Assembly (NCBI GenBank): GCA_951394405.1
Contig: OX596337.1
Span: forward strand, 806,001 to 870,000
From: Coprinellus micaceus
Lineage: Eukaryota; Basidiomycota; Agaricomycetes; Agaricales; Psathyrellaceae
Direction: 5' to 3'
DNA length: 64,000 nucleotides
Shown here: positions 1 through 10,882 of the stretch, in pieces
Layout: each line of letters opens with the position of its first letter
Numbering within the stretch: the stretch's first letter is position 1
The notes under the pieces: generated by a model
The model's database searches: none
What the model was told of the DNA's origin: nothing
The model's input: only the letters and a program-made list of their open reading frames with translations
Translations under genes and position numbers: made by a program

Positions 1-955
1 CCTCCCACCTATTCACCAACACCGTCTTCTCCCCCGCCAACTCCAAATCAATCCTAAAATCCTTCGTCCCCTCCCCATTCCTCACCCACCTCAACAACTT
101 TCGCAAAGCGTTACGATCGGTGACAAAGTCAACTTTGGACCAGTCAAAGTCGAAGTCGGGACTCGTTTCAGAGCGCTTGTTCACTGCAGCGACGAGCGGG
201 ACGAGGGGGGCGTTTGGCATACGATAACCATTTTGGTCGATGAAGAATATCCCAATGTCAGGTTGGACATTATAGGGCGCTGCGCGGTTGAGCCATTGGC
301 GCGGGGCGCCTAGGTTGCCGTGGCGTCAATACAGAGTCAGGACGATCGAGACGATGGGTATTCACCTGGTACTATGACAGTGGGGTTCTCACACCCAGTC
401 CAACTGTACGACCCAATATACTCCACATTCTCAATCTTGATGTCTTCATCGCGGGCATCGCGGCTCTGCCTGTGCAAGGTCTTCACCGGGGTAGGGTGCA
501 GGCCGTCTAGGAGATTGCGGTCGGGAGGGGGCTCCTCACTCGTGTTTGGGGGGGCCACTTCTTGGTCTCCCAGGTCGGCGTTGACGAAATCCAGCATCTG
601 TTTGTACACGATATCTCTGTCGAATGGGCCGACTCTGGAGATGTGCTCCAACAACCCAGTCTTGTTGAACTTGATTTGGGTGGTATATCGAGTGGGCGAT
701 ACCGATCCTTTGGTTGTCCACGTCTTGAACTTCCCGGTCCCCGTCTGGGTCGATGATTTAGTGTCACCGTGCCAAGGGTTGCCCCCAACCTTGAGAGGGG
801 ACAGAGGACTAGCGCTATCGGGCATCTTTTGGAGGTATTCTTGGACCTTCCTCTTGTTGGCCTTGTTCAAGGGGCTGGCCTGTCATGGTCTTCAGTTAGC
901 TGGCATGACAGTACATGGTTCGACTGACCCATTTCACCGAAAAGTTAGGCTCCAT
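1..955 (-). CDS. Fungal protein of unknown function (family often mislabelled geranylgeranyl pyrophosphate synthetase), 3' end outside window
   Basis: Exons on the minus strand are 955-938, 879-366 and 309 to beyond position 1. The introns (937-880 and 365-310) have GT...AG ends and keep one frame. The protein starts MEPNFS, has a charged low-complexity N-terminus, then a conserved block with ENVEYIGSYSW, PTVIVPG, GIFFIDQNGYRMP and VDFVTDRNALRKLLRW, still open at the window edge. I recall this block from Agaricomycete proteins labelled geranylgeranyl pyrophosphate synthetase. Nothing in it resembles a prenyl synthase: no DDxxD motif is seen. The TDRNxLRKLLRW block, by recollection only, may be distantly like DXO/RAI1 decapping nucleases. 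The function is therefore open. The first exon codes only six residues, so the start is less certain than the body. Confidence 0.72.
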
Positions 956-1545
956 ATTGGTCCTCGTCGAACGTTGAAGCCGATGCCATCGCCTAGCAGT
1001 AAAGCCGGACGGCGTTCGGTGGGGTTTTTATACACTCCAGGGCTACTTATATCGCGAGACTTCCAGACTTCCATATACCGAACCTGTGCAATCAAGATGT
1101 CCAAGGTTTGTATTCAATGACGGGACAGTCGACCTCATGACCGAGCTTCGAACCATTTCAATAGATGTTGGGCAAGTGGGGCCCATTGTCCGAGCACCCC
1201 TTCTGTCTGCTGGTGCTCCCGTGGTACAGCGTAGAACACCCAAGCTTCTGGCTGAAAGAGTAGGAAAGAATGCTGTCAGCCATGTTCGTCTTGCGGCTGG
1301 ATCCGACCTTCTTAGACTGGAGGATAGAACCGGTGATAAAACAATCCAGGAGGTCATGTGTATACGGCATGGTTCGCCTTACATACGGAAACGTGGTTGC
1401 AGGGATAAGGTTCGTTGAGCGCTTGAGAAGTTGAGCGCCCTGACTGCGGAGTCTGAATCCCCTCACACTAACGAGCAGACCCTCGACAGCCCTCGACTTG
1501 TTCTTGATCAGTTCAAACCCCACTCTCCATCGTTCTCAACCCACC
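956..1545. promoter_or_regulatory. Divergent intergenic region
   Basis: This stretch lies between the minus-strand gene ending at 955 and the plus-strand kinase starting at 1546. Open frames here are short and overlap in several frames, without recognisable domains. It probably holds both promoters; no clear TATA box stands out. Confidence 0.4.
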
Positions 1546-3177
1546 ATGGCCTCGACCTCCGGCACAGTCGCGGACGTTGTCGCCGCCCAGATTGTCGACC
1601 TGCCGAAGGAAAGGTGGGTGGACCTTCGAGGGCTCGTGGGTTGTGCCACCTCCCACCTCTGGCAGCGTCCTGCAAAGGGTCCAGACAACTTGCGTTCCAG
1701 TGTATCCTGCCAATCTATCTCCCACATAGGCTCTGGGAGCTACAACCACGTCTATCGGTTGGATTTCACCAATGGTACAAAACTAGCCGCCAGCGTCTCC
1801 CAAGACAAGGAGGGGGGTTTCTCTCCCGAGGCGAAGGAATCCGAGATTGCGACGATGAAATTCGTTCGCGGATCTGGGCTTTATCCAGAGATACCTGTCC
1901 CGGAGGTGTTCGCGTGGGATACGACGTTCAGGAATCCGGTCAAGGCTCCCTACGTTCTTATGGACTTCGTCGATGGGGTGGTCATTGATAACTCGCGAGT
2001 GGAGAAATCTGACCCATTCATCCACAAATTCGATGTATACCCAGGAGCACAGCAGCTTGCCATCGTTAAAGTCTTGGCAAGGCTGAAGGCAGCGCTTTCT
2101 AGGCCTGTCTCATTCACTCAGCTCGGGAGTATCATACCCTCTACCTCTACCACGAGCTCGACAGGCGGCTATTCAGTGGGCCCATTCATGACCGTCGGCC
2201 AGAACTCCAACCAGGAACACCTTAGTGGACCATATCAATCAGTGGAGGAAATGTGGTATGCACTCCTGGAGCGACGCATGCTGCACGCACTTGAACACTG
2301 GTGTTCTTTGGAGACGGACAATATCCACGATCCCGACTCAGCATTCCCCGTCAATCTTACCCCTCGCACCTTCTCGGAAATGTTCCGCTTTCTGTCCGCC
2401 CTCATCCCCCACTTCAAACTTCCCGCTGCGTACAGCTCTCTCGTTCTCCATCACCCCGACTTCGCCTTCCGCAATATCCTCTTCAACGAAGCCTCCTTAT
2501 CCTCAAGTAGTCCGAAAGTGGTTGGGGTTATCGATTGGTCCGGTGCCCAAATCCTGCCCCTCATGCTGACAGCCGTCTTCCCTGGCGACCTATTTTCGAG
2601 CGACACGACACCATTCCGACCCTTATACAAGAACCCTCCTGAGCGCTACCTCCAATCCTGGAAGTCTGTCCCATACGATTGGACATCCATAGGAGACCCA
2701 ACGCAATACCCTGACGAGGAAGATGAATGGGAAGGGAATCCCGAGGTCGACTACAAGCCCGCCTTGAGCGTCCAGATCAGGCGATTCTACCTCCGGACGT
2801 ACTTCACCTTCTGCTACGCTTCCCAGATGTACGCCCTCCACGGAGACAGGAATCTAGCTCGAGCGACGCTCTTCTCGGACGCGACGGAATATCTCAAGTT
2901 CCACGAGGTCATGTGCACGGATGTGCAGTCATGGTTCTCTGCCGAAGGTTGGGTGCGGGAGACGTACTGGAGACTGAGAGTAAACGAGGGCGAGGTTTCA
3001 CCTCCCGGTAGACCTGGAGGATCCAACAACGGTCCTCCGTTGGTTGTCGGTCCCAACGTCTACCACGGAAAAATCGGAAAACCAATCATGGATCTGCGTA
3101 TGTTCACGGAGGAGGCGGATGACTGGGGGAAGGATGAGACTGAGATGTTTGAAGTGCCCGATCCTGAAGGCGAGTAG
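1546..3177 (+). CDS. APH/choline-kinase-fold phosphotransferase, paralog 1
   Basis: A single-exon frame of 543 residues. The ATG at 1546 sits in a CACCATGG context and is preferred over the open frame extending to 1498. The fold is that of the phosphotransferase enzyme family (APH, PF01636-like): a Gly-rich loop GSGSYNHVY near residue 62, the catalytic-loop pattern HxDxxxxN in HHPDFAFRN (Asp about 305, Asn about 310), and the metal-binding Asp in VIDWSGAQ (about 330). It should transfer ATP phosphate to a small molecule; the substrate is unknown. Such kinases are abundant in fungi and this is not evidence of aminoglycoside resistance. A close paralog lies at 9296-10882, sharing among others SEIATMKFVR, PEV.AWDTTF and LTPRTFSEMFRFLS. 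No signal peptide is visible, so it is likely cytosolic. Confidence 0.85.
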   Translation: MASTSGTVADVVAAQIVDLPKERWVDLRGLVGCATSHLWQRPAKGPDNLRSSVSCQSISHIGSGSYNHVYRLDFTNGTKLAASVSQDKEGGFSPEAKESEIATMKFVRGSGLYPEIPVPEVFAWDTTFRNPVKAPYVLMDFVDGVVIDNSRVEKSDPFIHKFDVYPGAQQLAIVKVLARLKAALSRPVSFTQLGSIIPSTSTTSSTGGYSVGPFMTVGQNSNQEHLSGPYQSVEEMWYALLERRMLHALEHWCSLETDNIHDPDSAFPVNLTPRTFSEMFRFLSALIPHFKLPAAYSSLVLHHPDFAFRNILFNEASLSSSSPKVVGVIDWSGAQILPLMLTAVFPGDLFSSDTTPFRPLYKNPPERYLQSWKSVPYDWTSIGDPTQYPDEEDEWEGNPEVDYKPALSVQIRRFYLRTYFTFCYASQMYALHGDRNLARATLFSDATEYLKFHEVMCTDVQSWFSAEGWVRETYWRLRVNEGEVSPPGRPGGSNNGPPLVVGPNVYHGKIGKPIMDLRMFTEEADDWGKDETEMFEVPDPEGE

Positions 3178-3435
3178 CGCGTCCGCCGTGGGGATGGGCC
3201 TGCTCGTCGGCCCTTCAAGCCATGGGATCAAGAGACGAGGCGAACACCGGGCGAGGATGCCAGGGAGTAGCCTGTGGGAGACCAACGTAATACGGGTGCC
3301 AAAGGCAAAATGGGTAGGATTGAAGTATGTAGAATGCGATCCTATGGGCAATAGAAGGCCATACGGTAACGAAACGCGAAAAAATCCGATTGGTATCCAA
3401 CGTGGTATACGGCGCCCTCAACTTCTGACGGGCTT

Positions 3436-6127
3436 TCACTCGATACGGCCCCTTAGCCAGCTCAACAAACCCTTGGTGCCCTCCCTCTCCCAAACACGTC
3501 GCTGAGGCACACGGAATCTAGACGAACGAAACAAATCAGCCACTAGATCGATGACGAAATTTACAGATCAGCACTCACGTATTGCCCTCTACCAAGAACA
3601 CATCCAGCGGCAGCAGCCCCAACTCCGCGGGCAGCTTCCCAATCTCGTTATCCCTCAGATCGAGTTCTTCCATCTTCCACTCTGGCACAGCCCTATTCCC
3701 TTTGAACAGCTCAGCCACCTTTTGTAATCCATCCAAGTCAAACAACCTATTGCCCCTCAACTTGAGGACACGCAGCCCTTTCCTCTCGGAGGACTGCAGG
3801 ATGAGCCCTGATAGGGCTTCGGAGGTAAGCGCGGCGTTGGAGAGGCGATTATACGACAGGTTTAGGGATCGCAGGCTCGGGAAGAGTTTGGTGAGAGTTG
3901 GAAGGAGTTGTTCGCTGGAGCTTGGAGACATGGATATACCGGTAGTGCCATCTTCGCACGGAGCGACGCGCTGGACAGGGACGGTGTCATCCAAGTTGCA
4001 GCCTTCGAGATCTAGTTCTTCCAGGCAGGGCAAGAACCCCGAAGAGGGGATGTCATTCGGGACCGCAAATGACCGGTCCAGTCGGCGGTTGGTGAGAATC
4101 AGAACGCGTAACGATTCGGCGAAAGGCTGAACAAGGATGGCCGACAACGGCAGCGTCGGAGCGGGCAATGCGAGATTCTCTGTTCGGGGAGCCGCTGACG
4201 ACGGCGCGAAAGAGGAAGACGCGAGCGAGAAGGAGCGATTGTGCACACCGGTGGCCTTTGGAGCCGGGGAGGATGCAGGGAGGGTCAAGGTTTGGGTGTT
4301 GGCATTGTAGTACTTCGGGTTACTGAGTGACGATCCGTTGCTCGTAGGAGACGAGGCAGCGGAGCGTTCCTCTTCTTCGCGAGCAGCCGCAAAAGCCCTA
4401 GCTCGCCTTTTACCACCTTCCGTTAAGAGTCCCTGCTCCGCCTCGATCTCCCAAGCCTCTTTTACAGTCTCTTTACGGGAAATAGGAGTCGATGGAGGCT
4501 TCCTCGGTTGCTTCGCATGTGGGACGGGGGGCGGTGAAGCAGGGGTAGCTGTAATTTCGGGTACAGGTGCGGCAGTGGAAAGGGTTCTCGTGCGAGGTTT
4601 CGGAGTCTCGGGCTCCCAATCTCCAAGCCCACTCCCTTTGTTAACCCTCTCGGGTGCCCGCCTTTCCAGCGCGAGTTCCCAAGACTCCTTGATTACACGT
4701 TTGCCGACTAGAATTCTCGCGACGCCCGGGGCCGGGTCGTCGTTCGTGAAATCGTGCTCGAGTTCCTGAGTCAAGGACGAGAAAGCGGCTTCGACAGAGG
4801 GAAGGGTGACAGTGGTCTCCGAGAAGTCAAGGAGACGGAGTTGAGGGAACGGCGAGGACGTGAATGAAGAGAAAAGGCCGGAGGTAATCGAGTCATTGGC
4901 GATTTCCGCCTTTTCAAATCGAAGCTCGCTAAGTCTTGGGAGTGCTGCCAACTTCTGTAAGAGGGTGGTTGCAACCCCGATGGGGTTTCCCGACAGGTCG
5001 AGCTTGACCACTGACGAGGGTATATCCAGGTCAATGGTCGATGCTGAGATCCTGTTGTGCGATGCGTTCAGGTTCACAAGCTTAGGCAAGGGTGCTACGG
5101 CTCGGACGACGGCCGGGGTGAAGAAGTCGGTGCTAGCATACGAGTTGGGCCCTGTTCGCTTGGAGGCGGAATGGAATGGGGCAGTGAAGGGGAGCGACTT
5201 CAACATGTTGTCGGAAATGTTGAGCGTCGTCAGTTCGGGGAGAGACCAGAGGTTGTCGGGCAAAGAGGTGAGCTGGTTCTGAGATAGATCCAGGATCGTC
5301 AAGAATGACAAGTCGGCGAAGGTCTTTGGCAGACTCGTCAACAGGTTCTTATGCAACTTCAATGGGTTCAGTAAATGGCGTGGATGACGATGCATTAGTA
5401 CTCACATCGATGGTTTTCAAGGAGCCGAAGTACGATATTTCATGCTGGATCTCTGTGATGTCGTTGTTCATAGCTTTGAGCACGACTAGATCCTGAGCCT
5501 CGAACCACGCCGGGGTGTTCCGCTTGCCACCTCGCCGCACGACGGGTTCTTCCTCTGGCGGTGGAAGTTTTGGTTCATTTTCCACCGACTTCAGGGGATT
5601 CGGAGTGATATTGAGATGAATTTCAAAAAGCCCTGAGGGTAAACACGGCAGCGACCTCGACGAAAGGTTGAGTGTGCCTTGACGCCTTTCCATTGAGTTC
5701 AGTACAACACAGAAGAGCAAAAATCGAAGTCACCTGTGCTCCTCGCCTTCTCAATAGTCTCTCGGAGTGGTAAACGACCAAGCAAATCCGGTTCCTCCTC
5801 AACTTGGTGGTTCGTTGGCAACGCGTCCTCGAGCGCGCTCATGTCACTGAGCCCCCCTCCTCTCCCCTGCTGGGCCTTCTTGGCCTCAGCGCGCTTCAAA
5901 GCAATGGCGTCCTTCATGCTGAGCGCAGGCTTGGTCTCTGTCGCAGGCTCTTCAGTCCTGGGTTTCCTCGTCGGGGTCGTGGCCCTCGCTGCTGGCGGCT
6001 TCATCCTGCTTGACGGCGTGGCCGGCGTCAAGCGTGACGACCTGGAGGGTGTCGAAGGCGTTATGGTTGAGCTCGGGGGCTTCAACGGTGAGCGCGGGGG
6101 ACGGTTGGAAGTGGGAATTCGCGACAT
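3436..6127 (-). CDS. LRRC40-like leucine-rich-repeat protein
   Basis: Four exons: 6127-5734, 5677-5406, 5356-3579 and 3517-3436; all introns are GT...AG and the sum gives 841 residues. The N-terminal about 130 residues are basic and Ser/Thr/Pro-rich, with a charged stretch (SMKDAIALKRAEAKKAQQG). Typical LRRs follow (LTILDLSQNQLTSLPDN), then a long low-complexity linker, then a second LRR block ending in LDLRDNEIGKLPAELGLLP. The last exon supplies the cap NTFRVPQRRVWEREGTKGLL, the C-terminal signature of LRRC40 relatives. It is probably a cytoplasmic or nuclear protein-interaction scaffold; no enzymatic domain is present. It is transcribed divergently from the gene at 6303 across only 175 bp. 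Confidence 0.88.
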
Positions 6128-6302
6128 GATGGTGGGATGGGGGCAAAGGCAAATGCTTCCGACTACCTGTGCGGTGGCATTGATGGGCGCCTATTTAAAC
6201 GTTCTCACCAACCACGACCTTCCCTGATTCGTGTGCCTCTCGTTCTAACTCCATCTCCTTCTAGTCACCCCCGGACACGCTAAGAATCTCGAAATTGAAG
6301 CC
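6128..6302. promoter_or_regulatory. Compact divergent promoter
   Basis: These 175 bp separate two ATGs on opposite strands. A TATTTAAA box at 6192-6199 lies 65 bp before the minus-strand start (6127) and 104 bp before the plus-strand start (6303), so it could serve either gene. A CT-rich tract lies before the plus-strand ATG. Confidence 0.45.
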
Positions 6303-7878
6303 ATGGGAGAAAGATCATCAGGTTAGCGTGAACTACTTAGAGATGGCGTGCAACGTTGACTGAACATGGTACTTCGTCAGACGAGGAGTGGGCCGAAAGT
6401 GTAAGCGAGTTCGATCTCGGCCCTGCGAGAGGCATCTCTCATCATCGACCTCCTAGTTGAAGACTCTCCTCTCATCGAACACCATCAAGATTGAGCCACC
6501 CACTGTCATGGCGTCGTCAGCAACTCTGAAGGTTCGCGTGAATGTGGACACCCTGTTGAGGGTTGTGTACGATCTCCTCACTCGAGGTAACTCCCAAGAA
6601 GCGAGGATAGGTGTGCGGTATGAGGAACGTTCTACCCAGACGAAACTCAAGCCGTCTACGCCGCGTGGGGTCAAAGGTACCCAATCGCTTGTCTCAACCG
6701 GGGTACAGGCAGAGGACACTTCTGAGGCCGAGAAGCGAACGCTGCTCGAAAGGCAGAACCAGATTCTGACTCGCTCGATACTTGAGTGTCACGCACAGTA
6801 CACAAAGCACAAGGATAGCTGTGTATCCTGCCCCTCACTAACCTTTCCCAAAGAACTTCACGATATGTATCAGCAGTCTAAGGTTAGCACGATGCTATCG
6901 GACAGGCGCGACGCTTATGACTTATCATCACCAACCCCCCTAAGGTGCCTACTCCAAAAAGCCCGCAAAATCCAGACAGTGCCACTGAGAGGCCTTCCGA
7001 TCCAACTAGGCCGCCCTCACCAATTCCCCCAGACGAGGCGTCATCATGCACCGAACCTACCAGCCACACATCGGTGCCCATGGATGTTGACGAAGATACA
7101 CTTCCACAACCCGACCGCGAGCAGACTTACGAGCTGCAACTTCCGCAATCTAAGAACACCACTCACTCAGTGTCTCCAAAGAAGAGTACCTCTCCGACCC
7201 CTCTCTTCGACGATATTACAAGTCCGTCAAGGACTAGTCCCGCAACAACCGTCACGGAACACCCCTCTGAAGCCGCATTGCTCCTAAGAGAGGCAAGCGT
7301 ACAAAGCGACGATGGACGAGAGATGGCCTTGGTTCCCAAGGCAGAGCCGGAAGACACGGTAATCTTGGACATAGCGGACTCGCCAGTCGCACTAGCAGCA
7401 ACAACCGAAGACGCAAGCGTACCTCCACAAGGTACCTCTGACAACGAACACGAATACGAAGCTAGTCCAGGTACGTGAGGTCCGAGTGACCTTGTCCGAC
7501 CCCACCGACAGAATAGCTGATACTGCAGTACCCTTCTTAGACCCTCCAGTTCTATCTCCATCAGAGGTTTGGTGGCGGGAAGAAATGAACGAAGCCGTGT
7601 TCAACAAATTCTTGGGAACAAGGCTCCTGGAATGCGTAATATGCGAGTACGTTGCGAGCTTTTCACGCTTCTCCCTACAGTAGAAGAAGGCATGATCTAA
7701 CGCCATTCCTTGTCGCCCTAGAACGCGGCCAAATGCTAGTTACAAATCCTTCAACGACGACGACGAGAACATCAACGCAGCAATTCAAGTCCACTTTGAG
7801 AAAGAGCATCCTGACGAATCATATACCTTGAAGAGGTGCTCGAATGCTCGCCTAAAGCAGCTCGCCTTTTTCAAGTAA
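6303..7878 (+). CDS. Orphan protein with a C-terminal Cys/His zinc-ligand cluster
   Basis: Six exons (6303-6321, 6381-6400, 6457-6882, 6945-7470, 7529-7646, 7722-7878) give 421 residues. Two very short first exons code MGERSSDEEWAES. The N-terminal third is ordered, with a basic beta-rich stretch (TLKVRVNVDTLLRVVYDLL). The middle is disordered, rich in Pro, Ser, Thr and Glu. The last about 55 residues carry CVIC, then 30 residues on HFEKEH, an arrangement able to bind one zinc as an atypical C2H2 finger. I do not recognise the family. A nuclear role, perhaps DNA or protein binding, would fit the finger and acidic linker but is inference. It shares its promoter with the LRRC40-like gene. Confidence 0.78.
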
Positions 7879-8464
7879 CCATGGCGCCTTGAGTTTGAGA
7901 TGTGGTGTCGCACTTCTGCCCCGTTGCTGTGTTGGCCAGGCGTGGTCCCCTACTTCGAACTGATACATCCTTGTATTTGCATGCAGTTTTTGGTAGTGTA
8001 ATATCTTCTCTTTCCATTTGGACGTCTTCTGGGGGACGTTGTAGCGGATGACCGTAGATCTGACGTTGAACAACATCTACGATGGGTTTTACTTGATAGC
8101 CAAGTCCTTATAACGCAGAATTGAGGGTGACCACCTCCCCCGCATGGCGAAAAAGGGAGGCGCAAGTGTAAGGAACGTCCTGCCAAAATTTGCTACCCAG
8201 GTTCCCCAGGTTCCCCGCCAGTCCCTGGCCCTGCCCCTGCCATGGCTCTGTCCCCAACTCTGAGTCACACATCACCCCCTAATTTCACCACCAAATTGGC
8301 ACGCTCCAGCGGCTCTCCGTCCGCTACGGTAGTCGCTTCCAAAGTTTGGAATCCAAATAATGGACTTTTGAAATATCGGCTGGCCCCAGTTCGCTCCAAG
8401 TCCGGCGCTTACTTGAGACGAAGCGGATCAACAGGCGCTCCGAGTCAACCTTCTTACTCGCTCT
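7879..8464. other. No supported gene
   Basis: Short overlapping frames only. One minus-strand frame (about 8076-7852) has a faint retroelement-integrase look (VGDHAWP) but runs into the terminator region of the preceding gene and was not accepted. Confidence 0.3.
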
Positions 8465-8780
8465 ATGGCATCTCGTCTCGTCCTGAACAGGCAGCCTCCC
8501 GTGTCAAACGATTCAACCAATCCAGACTCGAGTAGAGAGGAGCAGCTACTCCTGCCAGTCAACCAGCCGCAACACGGTCAGCAGCATATTCAACATCTAC
8601 AACCGCAGGGGCAAGTGCCCCAGCAACAGCAGGATTTGTTTCACGTAAAGCTCGGCGAAGCACAACTTGAGCTCCACGCATACGCGCCTACCCCGGGCGT
8701 TCCCAATACCAACGCCGTGGCCGAGAAGGGAGTTAGAAGTGCAATGTCGACGATTTTCGAGGTAAATGCGCTTGCACCAG
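8465..8780 (+). CDS. Possible small gene or 5' exon upstream of kinase paralog 2
   Basis: An ATG-initiated frame with a Gln-rich segment (HGQQHIQHLQPQGQVPQQQQ), then a more ordered stretch containing LGEAQLELHAYAPTP. The frame is open to 8923. A consensus-like donor at 8781 and an acceptor ending at 9029 would join it in phase to the open frame that leads into the kinase at 9296, giving a 722-residue fusion. It may equally be a separate short gene or chance. No family recognised. Confidence 0.3.
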
Positions 8781-9295
8781 GTGTGTCTTTAGATTTCATC
8801 TTCTATGGAACCGCAAGGGGCAAGTCCGTAGGGGTAATAGTGCATATAAGGTGTCACGCAGCCTTTTATTGGCTTGCTCGAGAGCGCTTCATGGCTGCTG
8901 GTCTTCCCTCCATACATTGGTGATTTTCCTGTTCCCGTGGTCCGCCATTCTCTGTGGCCCAGGAATGGCTCTCGTCATTTGTCCGCCCATCCATGTATAT
9001 GAATTGCGTGTCTGACCTATCTTATCTAGGTATCCCTGGGAAGGTGTACAGCGACTTCGCTTGCTCCGGGTTACCGCTTGCAGCATCGAAAACTCTCCAA
9101 GGGGAGGAAGTCGCGGTTATCCCCCACGGAGGCCTAACAGCACAAGTCTCCGACGGAAGTGGGGAGCTCAGCGTCTCCCCCGTCGGCAAAGCGGAGGTCG
9201 ACCAGATACATGCCGACCGTAGGGATTTCCTTGGGGACGCTAAACCTGATGATCGGGCGGCATTCACAGACCGACTGCGCCCTTCCCCGCCCGCC

Positions 9296-10882
9296 ATAGC
9301 CGTACCTTCCAGTCCACTCGATGACATTGCTTCCCAGGTCGCCCAGCTTCCGAAGGCAAAGTGGGTCGACCTTCAAGGCCTGATTGGGTGTGCAACAACC
9401 CATCTGGCTACTCGAGCCACTCGTGCATCAGGCGGCAACCCCCATTGTCTCTCCATCTCCCATCTCGGTTCGGGGAGTTTCAACCATGTCTACCGACTTG
9501 AATTTAGTGACGGGACTAAGCTCGCCGCCAGCGTCACCAAGGACAAAGAGAGCAAATTCTCACCCGAAGGCAGGGAATCCGAGATCGCGACGATGAAGTT
9601 CGTGCGTAGCTCGGGATTGTATCCTGATATCCCAGTACCGGAGGTACACGCGTGGGACACGACATTCAAGAACCCAGCTGGCGCGCCATACGTTCTCATG
9701 GACGTTGTCGATGGAGTTAACGTCGATACCTCAAGAGCCGATCCTGGGAGTCCTTTCATCCGCAAGTTCGACGTGTTGCCAGAAGCCCCTCAACTTGCAA
9801 TCGTTAGAGCTCTGGCGCGGTTCAAGGCGTCTCTCTCTAGGCCCGTTCCTTTCACGGAGCTTGGGAGCATAGTGGCCGACGCGACCAGGAGCGGCTTCTC
9901 AGTAGGCCCCTTGATGAACGTTAACCACGAGGCGGGTGAAGAAGGTCTCGGCGGACCCTACAAATCCATCCAGGAGATGTGGTACGCGCTACAAGAGCGA
10001 CGCATGCTGCATGTCGTCCAGAGATGGTGCGCCATGGTGTCCGATAATCTCCACGAACCCGGCGACGGCATCCCCAATGGCCTCACCCCCCGCACGTTTT
10101 CGGAGATGTTCCGGTTTCTGTCCTCGCTCATCCCTCACTTCAAAATACCCAAGCCCTATAGCACCCTCGTGCTCCACCATCCCGACTTTGCCTTGCGGAA
10201 CATCCTCTTCGACGAAGCGTCGCTCGCGTCGGGAACGCCGAGGATCACAGGCGTTATTGACTGGTCTGGCGCCCAGGTCCTCCCCCTCATGCTCACAGCT
10301 GTTCTTCCAGCCGACCTCTGGTCAAACGCCAACACCCCGTTCCGCCCCCTGTACAAGAACCCCCCCGAGTTAGCCTACGAGGCCACCTGGCGCTCGGTAC
10401 CGTACGACTGGACTTCAATTGGCGACCCTTCGCTATACCCAGACGAGGACAACCAATGGGGAGGGTGTGAGGGGATGGACTACAAGCCAGTCCTGACCGT
10501 CCTTATCCGCCGTTTCTACCTCCGCGCATACTTTGGCTCATGTTATGCTACTCACCTGAGCGAAATTCACGGCGATACGGATCTGGCTCGCACATCGCTA
10601 TTTTCGGACGCAACGTATTATCTCAAGTTCCACGAGGCGATATGCTTGGATCTGCATAACTGGGCTTGTGTGGAAGAGTGGGTTCGAGAGACGTATTGGC
10701 GATTGAGAGCCGAGGGGAATGGCGGAACACCAGTGCGAACTGGCGTGGGGGATGATGTTCCACTGGTGGTGGGGCCTAACGTATATCATGGGAGAGTTGA
10801 CAAGGCGGTACGGGACTTGCGTGTGCTCCCTGAGGAGTCTGACGGATGGGGGGTAGACATAAGCGCGATCTTTGATGACTGA
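9296..10882 (+). CDS. APH/choline-kinase-fold phosphotransferase, paralog 2 (start unclear)
   Basis: Over about 528 residues it aligns with the kinase at 1546-3177 nearly end to end: KWVDLQGLIGCATTHL, HLGSGSFNHVYRLEF, the catalytic loop HHPDFALRN and the metal-binding GVIDWSGAQ are all kept, so the catalytic core looks intact. The unusual point is the start. At the place homologous to the paralog's ATG, the sequence CCGCCATAGCC replaces CCACCATGGCC, so the codon is ATA. The frame stays open upstream to an ATG at 8954, and could also begin at 8465 through an intron. I give the homologous region as coordinates. Substrate unknown; the pair probably arose by local duplication followed by divergence. 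Confidence 0.75.
   Translation: MAVPSSPLDDIASQVAQLPKAKWVDLQGLIGCATTHLATRATRASGGNPHCLSISHLGSGSFNHVYRLEFSDGTKLAASVTKDKESKFSPEGRESEIATMKFVRSSGLYPDIPVPEVHAWDTTFKNPAGAPYVLMDVVDGVNVDTSRADPGSPFIRKFDVLPEAPQLAIVRALARFKASLSRPVPFTELGSIVADATRSGFSVGPLMNVNHEAGEEGLGGPYKSIQEMWYALQERRMLHVVQRWCAMVSDNLHEPGDGIPNGLTPRTFSEMFRFLSSLIPHFKIPKPYSTLVLHHPDFALRNILFDEASLASGTPRITGVIDWSGAQVLPLMLTAVLPADLWSNANTPFRPLYKNPPELAYEATWRSVPYDWTSIGDPSLYPDEDNQWGGCEGMDYKPVLTVLIRRFYLRAYFGSCYATHLSEIHGDTDLARTSLFSDATYYLKFHEAICLDLHNWACVEEWVRETYWRLRAEGNGGTPVRTGVGDDVPLVVGPNVYHGRVDKAVRDLRVLPEESDGWGVDISAIFDD

Noticed and set aside
1498..1545. Longer N-terminus of kinase paralog 1
   Set aside because: The extension is not shared with the paralog and the ATG at 1546 has a much better start context.
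7852..8076. Minus-strand frame resembling a retroelement integrase end
   Set aside because: The similarity is limited to a short VGDHAW word; no reverse transcriptase, integrase core or LTR is nearby.
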